DNA from: Chloroflexota bacterium
GTDB lineage: Bacteria; Chloroflexota; Anaerolineae; Promineifilales; Promineifilaceae
NCBI GenBank assembly: GCA_020353135.1
Contig: CP070688.1
Location: forward strand, 3,356,749-3,367,905
Length of the DNA: 11,157 bases
Direction of reading: 5' to 3'
Part shown: positions 8,005 through 11,157 of the stretch, piece after piece
Layout: each line of letters opens with the position of its first letter
Numbering within the stretch: position 1 is the stretch's first letter
Notes under the pieces: model-generated
Seen by the model: only the letters and a program-made list of their open reading frames with translations
Databases searched by the model: none
What the model was told of the DNA's origin: nothing
Made by a program: the position numbers and the translations under genes

Positions 8005-8392
8005 CCCGGCGTGAAGTTCCTTTGGAGTGAGTATTCAACAGGCGAGCGCCAAACCAACACAAAGTCATTGTCGGGATCAATTGCGTCCCAGGGAGCAACG
8101 CTTCAAACGCAGCGACACCGCGAAGGGCCCTTAGGCCGAGGCGGTCAAGAATAGCCCAACTGATAGGCGCCGCCAGGATGTCAAGGCCGAGATCCAACAG
8201 GTCAATGGCGATGACAATCGAGAGCGGTGTGAGCAGAAGCGTTTCAGCGAAGGTCGCATCGTCCGGGATATCCAATCTCCGAATCCGGCGATAGGCAAAG
8301 ATCAACACCAGCGCGCCCACCAGGCCGGCCGCTGCCATCAGGCCCAAGATTGCCAACGCAGCGAATCGTAGATCTTCAACACTCATAAGCAT
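7991..8392 (-). CDS. Small predicted membrane protein, unknown function
   Basis: I do not recognise this 133-residue protein. It has a hydrophobic segment at about residues 11-34 followed by a basic turn (YRRIRRL), a second hydrophobic stretch at about 50-80 (possibly two short helices), and a weaker one near 104-117; the tail is basic. It is probably an inner-membrane protein. The ATG at 8392 is one base after the stop of the DUF456 gene. A second ATG two codons later (8386) is better spaced from AGGATAGG and may be the true start. The tight junction points to one operon with translational coupling. The 3' end overlaps the third M42 gene by 14 bp on the opposite strand. It is a real gene by its codon pattern and coupling, but no function can be given. 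Confidence 0.72.
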   Translation of the reverse strand: MLMSVEDLRFAALAILGLMAAAGLVGALVLIFAYRRIRRLDIPDDATFAETLLLTPLSIVIAIDLLDLGLDILAAPISWAILDRLGLRALRGVAAFEALLPGTQLIPTMTLCWFGARLLNTHSKGTSRRVIIQ

Positions 8393-8393
8393 C

Positions 8394-8921
8394 CTATCCT
8401 TTTAGCACCTGCCAGACGAATATGGCCAGGATGAGCATTCCGCCGCTAAACTGAATTACGGTGGCGACTCCCCAGCCTGCCAAGCCGCCAAGGCTAGCCC
8501 GGATGGCCAGGTTCCAGTCGCGCTGCTTTTGGTATTCGCCAAGCAGCACACCGGCGCTGTAACCCAGTATCCCGCCAAACAGGCTGCCGATAAGAGGGGC
8601 GACGAAGCTTAGGGCGAAGAAGCCGATGATAGCCCCCACGACGCCGTAGACCATCGATAGAAATGAAGCGCCGCCTCTCTTAGAGCCAAACAGGGACATC
8701 CAGATATCGGCCGTGCCGGTGGCGAGGGCGATCAACGTTATAATGGTGAACGTGATCCAGTCTATGGACTGGAATCCGTCAAGGATCGCGTAAGCTAGCA
8801 CGGTGAGCCAGATGAGCAGAATTCCGGGCAGGACGGGCACGATGACGCCTACTATGCCGATCAGGAGGAAGACCACGGCCAGCCCAAACAGAAACGCTTG
8901 CAGTAATGTGCTCAGGTCCAC
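8394..8921 (-). CDS. DUF456-family membrane protein
   Basis: This 175-residue integral membrane protein matches the DUF456 pattern: an opening double helix with GIVGVIVPVLPG and LLIWL (residues 21-39), a helix at about 55-74, a GSKRGGAS loop (79-85), Gly-rich helices with VVGAIIGF and GGILGYSAGVLLGE (94-129), and a final Gly-rich helix pair (139-173). The family has no established biochemical role. The start is GTG at 8921, with TAGGAAA about nine bases upstream on the minus strand; no better ATG is seen in frame. It lies 60 bp after the phosphotransferase-like gene and one base before the small membrane protein gene, so the three probably share a transcript. Confidence 0.85.
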   Translation of the reverse strand: MDLSTLLQAFLFGLAVVFLLIGIVGVIVPVLPGILLIWLTVLAYAILDGFQSIDWITFTIITLIALATGTADIWMSLFGSKRGGASFLSMVYGVVGAIIGFFALSFVAPLIGSLFGGILGYSAGVLLGEYQKQRDWNLAIRASLGGLAGWGVATVIQFSGGMLILAIFVWQVLKG

Positions 8922-8981
8922 AACTTCGTTTCCTAACGCGCCTTCTATGCCAGGTTCCCCAACTGTCCGGGGTTGTAATCG

Positions 8982-10202
8982 CTATAGCGAGCGATAGTCT
9001 CGGAGGAAGCGGTCAAAGACCGTCGCCAGCGAGGTTCTTAACTTTGGTAGCTGCGTCAAGCCGGCCTCGATGAGTTCTTCATCCGATAAATCTTCCATCG
9101 TTGGCCAGGTGTTGTCATCATGCCTTAACTGTTGCAGTGATTCGCCGAGGAAAGGCAGCCATCTGCCTAGGACATGGAGACAACGTGCTGCGGGTATCGC
9201 CTGCCGCGTTGCGCGGGCATCAAAGCGAGTGCCGAGCTCTCCTCTCATGGCTAGAATATAGCTATCAATCATCGTTTCTTCGTTCACCCGTGAGCGCCGC
9301 TCATCCGCAAGTAGTTCCATCTGATCGATGAACGTCAACAGATCGTAGACGCCCGGCCCAATTGCCGTCTTCTGCCAGTCTAAGAGATAGTAGTCATCGA
9401 ACAGAGTCAGACACCAGCGCTTTGCCGATGGATCGCCATGCAGTAGAGTGGAAGGAAGTTGCCGCAACGGGTAAAGCATTGGCAGTGGATCATCTAAGAG
9501 ATCGGCCAGTGCCGCCAGATGCTGTTCGTCGACTATACCGGGCCATCCATCTACTTGTCTTAAGACATAAAGACCATCACTGGCCTCGGCCAGCAACGGG
9601 GTCAGCGGGCCGGCCGTTCGTTTAGCGTGTTCCGTCAAGTGACGCCGCTGACCCTGTAACCACCTCTCTATACGCGCCATCTGGTCGGGCAGTTGCTCGG
9701 ATCGTTGTTCGTCGCCGCCTTCTCCCGGGATCGAGGCGGCCTCAGCCTCAGCTTCTCCCAGAAAATCCGGCAAGCCGTACTGGGCCAGGACCTCGCGCTT
9801 GCCCCAGAAGGCGGCGTGCAGGGAGGCCAGATTGCCGATGAGGATGTCGACGTCGTTACCGGTCCAATGTTCTGGCGGGTGATCATTCTGGACATCAGTC
9901 AATACTAGCCAGCCATCTTCTACCCCGACGTGGCTGAACCAGCAGGTGGGCGTGAAATGAGGAAACTGGGGCGCGAACGCCTCGTAAAACAGAGCCTCAA
10001 CCGGGTTCGTCCGCTTGCCAATGAGGCTGAAAGGCTCATGATAGCCTGCCAGGCTGAGCAGGAAACGCGATACATCCTTGGTGGCCGGCAATGGCTCCTC
10101 GCCCACTGCGGCGACGATGATATCAGTGGTCTCGGTGTTTTGCGTCAGCAACAACGTCCAAGCCCGCGGATTGCGGTTCTTCAGATCTTTCAACTCGACC
10201 AT
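8982..10202 (-). CDS. APH/EcKinase-like phosphotransferase family protein
   Basis: The 406-residue protein has a protein-kinase-like fold of the aminoglycoside/choline kinase superfamily and probably phosphorylates a small molecule; its substrate is unknown. Visible elements are the Lys strand and helix (GKRTNPVEALFYEAF, Lys63, Glu69), hinge-like WLVLTDV, the LASLHAAFWG helix common in this family, the catalytic loop LLHGDPSAKRW (His255, Asp257), and DWQ (Asp275) followed by GPGVYDLLTF. The catalytic-loop Asn expected at the HxDxxxxN position is Arg262, so Mg binding or activity may be altered. Start choice is uncertain: ATG 10202 gives a sensible N-terminus (MVELKDLKNRNPRAW), but the frame is open to TTG 10241, with GTG 10232 between. 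None has a clear ribosome binding site. The gene is divergent from the DHH gene and upstream of the DUF456 gene. I would not call it an antibiotic resistance gene. Confidence 0.8.
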   Translation of the reverse strand: MVELKDLKNRNPRAWTLLLTQNTETTDIIVAAVGEEPLPATKDVSRFLLSLAGYHEPFSLIGKRTNPVEALFYEAFAPQFPHFTPTCWFSHVGVEDGWLVLTDVQNDHPPEHWTGNDVDILIGNLASLHAAFWGKREVLAQYGLPDFLGEAEAEAASIPGEGGDEQRSEQLPDQMARIERWLQGQRRHLTEHAKRTAGPLTPLLAEASDGLYVLRQVDGWPGIVDEQHLAALADLLDDPLPMLYPLRQLPSTLLHGDPSAKRWCLTLFDDYYLLDWQKTAIGPGVYDLLTFIDQMELLADERRSRVNEETMIDSYILAMRGELGTRFDARATRQAIPAARCLHVLGRWLPFLGESLQQLRHDDNTWPTMEDLSDEELIEAGLTQLPKLRTSLATVFDRFLRDYRSL

Positions 10203-10249
10203 AAGTGGCAGACATTTTAGGCAGGAAATCACATTTGGCAAGCTGGTCT

Positions 10250-10255
10250 AATATA
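10250..10255 (-). promoter_or_regulatory. Candidate -10 box for the phosphotransferase gene
   Basis: On the minus strand TATATT (10255-10250) sits in an AT-rich patch. Transcription would begin near 10243, just before TTG 10241 and about 40 bases before ATG 10202. No convincing -35 box is found at 16-18 bases, so support is weak. Confidence 0.3.
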
Positions 10256-10257
10256 TA

Positions 10258-10286
10258 TTTCAAACGACATGCAGCCCAGGTATAAT
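10258..10286 (+). promoter_or_regulatory. Promoter of the DHH gene, probably giving a leaderless mRNA
   Basis: A perfect TATAAT lies at 10281-10286, preceded after a 17-base gap by TTTCAA (10258-10263), a poor match to the -35 box. The gene's ATG begins at 10293, six bases after the -10 box, which is where transcription should start. There is therefore no room for a ribosome binding site. Confidence 0.6.
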
Positions 10287-10292
10287 GACATC

Positions 10293-11157
10293 ATGCTGCT
10301 AATCTTGACCCACGAGAATGCTGATTTTGATGCCGTTGCTTCTCAGCTGGCGGCCAACAAGCTTTATCCTGAGGGCGTGCCACTGCTTTCGTGGCGAGTG
10401 AATCGCAACGTTGAGCAGTTCCTGGCGCTGTACTGGGATGCCTTTAAGTTCGTGCGCCCAAAAGACTGGCGAAGACAACGTGTCCGACGCGTCATATTGG
10501 TCGACTCTTTGACCCTGCCCAGCGTACGCGGCATTCGGCCGGACAGGGTGGAAGTGCAGGTCATCGATCACCACGAATTGACCGGCATACCACAGGAGAA
10601 TTGGTCTTATCATGTGGAAGCGGTTGGCGCGGTCACGACGCTTCTGGTTGAGATGCTGCAGTCGGCCGGAATGGGTCTAACCGTCAATGAGGCAACACTG
10701 ATGCTTCTTGGCATTCACGAGGACACTGGTTCGCTACTCTATGACACAACCACCCTTCGTGATGTGCGAGCGGCGGCCTGGCTGCTGGAGCAGGGCGCCC
10801 AGGTCTCGATAGTGCGCCGCTTCTTGGATATTCCTTTGTCGGCTCAACAGATCCAGCTCTATGAGCGCTTGCAAGAAAGCGCGCAGTGGCCACGCGTAGA
10901 AGGGCAAACGGTAGTCGTGTCGGCCGTGGAAGCGCCGGAAGGATTTGACGACGAGATCTCGGCCGTGGCCCACCGCCTTCGCGATGCTCTCATGCCCGAT
11001 GGCATGATTCTATTGGTTGAACTTAAGTACAATCATGTCCAATTGGTGGGCCGGTCAGGCACTGATAACATAGACGTTTCTGTGATCGCTCGAGCTCTTG
11101 GGGGAGGCGGACATAGCCGGGCGGCCGCGGCGACGATCATGGACCGTACGCTCGACG
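10293..11157 (+). CDS. DHH/DHHA1 phosphoesterase domain protein, N-terminal part (probable CBS/poly(A)-polymerase fusion)
   Basis: The frame runs from ATG 10293 to the window edge without a stop (288 full codons), so the gene is cut. DHH motifs appear in order: THENADFDAVAS (Asp11, Asp13), ILVDS (Asp71), IDHHE (Asp92-His93-His94), and HEDTGSLLYDTTT (Asp144). The DHHA1 glycine motif GGGGHSRAAAA follows (Gly270-His274). These build a Mn-dependent phosphoesterase that cleaves small nucleotides or RNA ends. The THENADFDAVAS start, instead of the HxxPDGDA of NrnA, resembles long bacterial proteins in which DHH, CBS and tRNA nucleotidyltransferase/poly(A) polymerase domains are fused and act on tRNA 3' ends; I infer this fusion because the remainder lies outside the window. 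A shorter oligoribonuclease-like protein is the alternative. No ribosome binding site precedes the ATG. Confidence 0.87.
   Translation, partial: MLLILTHENADFDAVASQLAANKLYPEGVPLLSWRVNRNVEQFLALYWDAFKFVRPKDWRRQRVRRVILVDSLTLPSVRGIRPDRVEVQVIDHHELTGIPQENWSYHVEAVGAVTTLLVEMLQSAGMGLTVNEATLMLLGIHEDTGSLLYDTTTLRDVRAAAWLLEQGAQVSIVRRFLDIPLSAQQIQLYERLQESAQWPRVEGQTVVVSAVEAPEGFDDEISAVAHRLRDALMPDGMILLVELKYNHVQLVGRSGTDNIDVSVIARALGGGGHSRAAAATIMDRTLD

Noticed and set aside
8979..8990. Perfect 12-bp palindrome TCGCTATAGCGA at the end of the phosphotransferase gene.
   Set aside because: It overlaps the last codons and the stop. One such palindrome is not surprising in 11 kb, and there is no T run or second copy to support a regulatory role.
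8982..10202. Reading the phosphotransferase as an aminoglycoside resistance gene.
   Set aside because: It only shares the broad kinase-like fold. The catalytic-loop Asn is missing, and the context is chromosomal with no resistance or mobile genes.
10299..10973. Several minus-strand open frames opposite the DHH gene.
   Set aside because: The plus-strand frame carries all DHH and DHHA1 motifs in order; the minus-strand frames show no recognisable features.

Overview
The window looks like a chromosomal piece of a Chloroflexota bacterium (Anaerolineae-like). This is inferred from three things: moderately high GC, a membrane-anchored protein with a long Thr/Pro 'TPTATPT' tail typical of that phylum, and a very large multi-domain sensor histidine kinase. 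I see no mobile element, CRISPR array, rRNA or tRNA, and no clear sign of recent transfer. Nine complete protein genes and two genes cut by the window edges fill almost all of it.

Layout. (1) Bases 1-511 (+) carry the 3' part of an RluA-type pseudouridine synthase gene. (2) Bases 567-3857 (-) encode a 1096-residue membrane sensor kinase: seven predicted N-terminal membrane helices, a Cache-like external sensor, an eighth helix, HAMP, GAF, PAS, HisKA and HATPase. No response regulator gene lies beside it. (3) A 407-bp divergent intergenic region (3858-4264) holds candidate promoters for both sides. (4) Bases 4265-8004 (+) form a likely operon: a Thr/Pro-rich single-pass membrane protein followed by three tandem, clearly paralogous M42-family metallo-aminopeptidases (368, 345 and 330 aa). 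The first two peptidase genes overlap by 8 bp; the third has its own strong ribosome binding site. (5) Bases 7991-10202 (-) form a convergent, probable three-gene unit: an APH-like phosphotransferase/kinase-fold protein, a DUF456 membrane protein and a small membrane protein. The last of these overlaps the end of the third peptidase gene by 14 bp. (6) From 10293 (+) to the window edge runs the N-terminal part of a DHH/DHHA1 phosphoesterase. Its start is probably the one used in a long CBS/poly(A)-polymerase fusion. A perfect TATAAT sits six bases before its ATG, which suggests a leaderless transcript.

How the genes work together. The M42 enzymes are expected to be cytosolic, self-compartmentalising (TET-like) aminopeptidases that finish degradation of peptides made by other proteases. 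Three in a row suggests complementary residue specificities or mixed complexes. The middle copy differs from its neighbours at two active-site positions. The remaining genes are regulatory (kinase), RNA-related (RluA, DHH) or of unknown function (DUF456 unit). I did not find a clearly new biological system; the best leads are the M42 triplet with its Thr/Pro partner and the leaderless start of the DHH gene.
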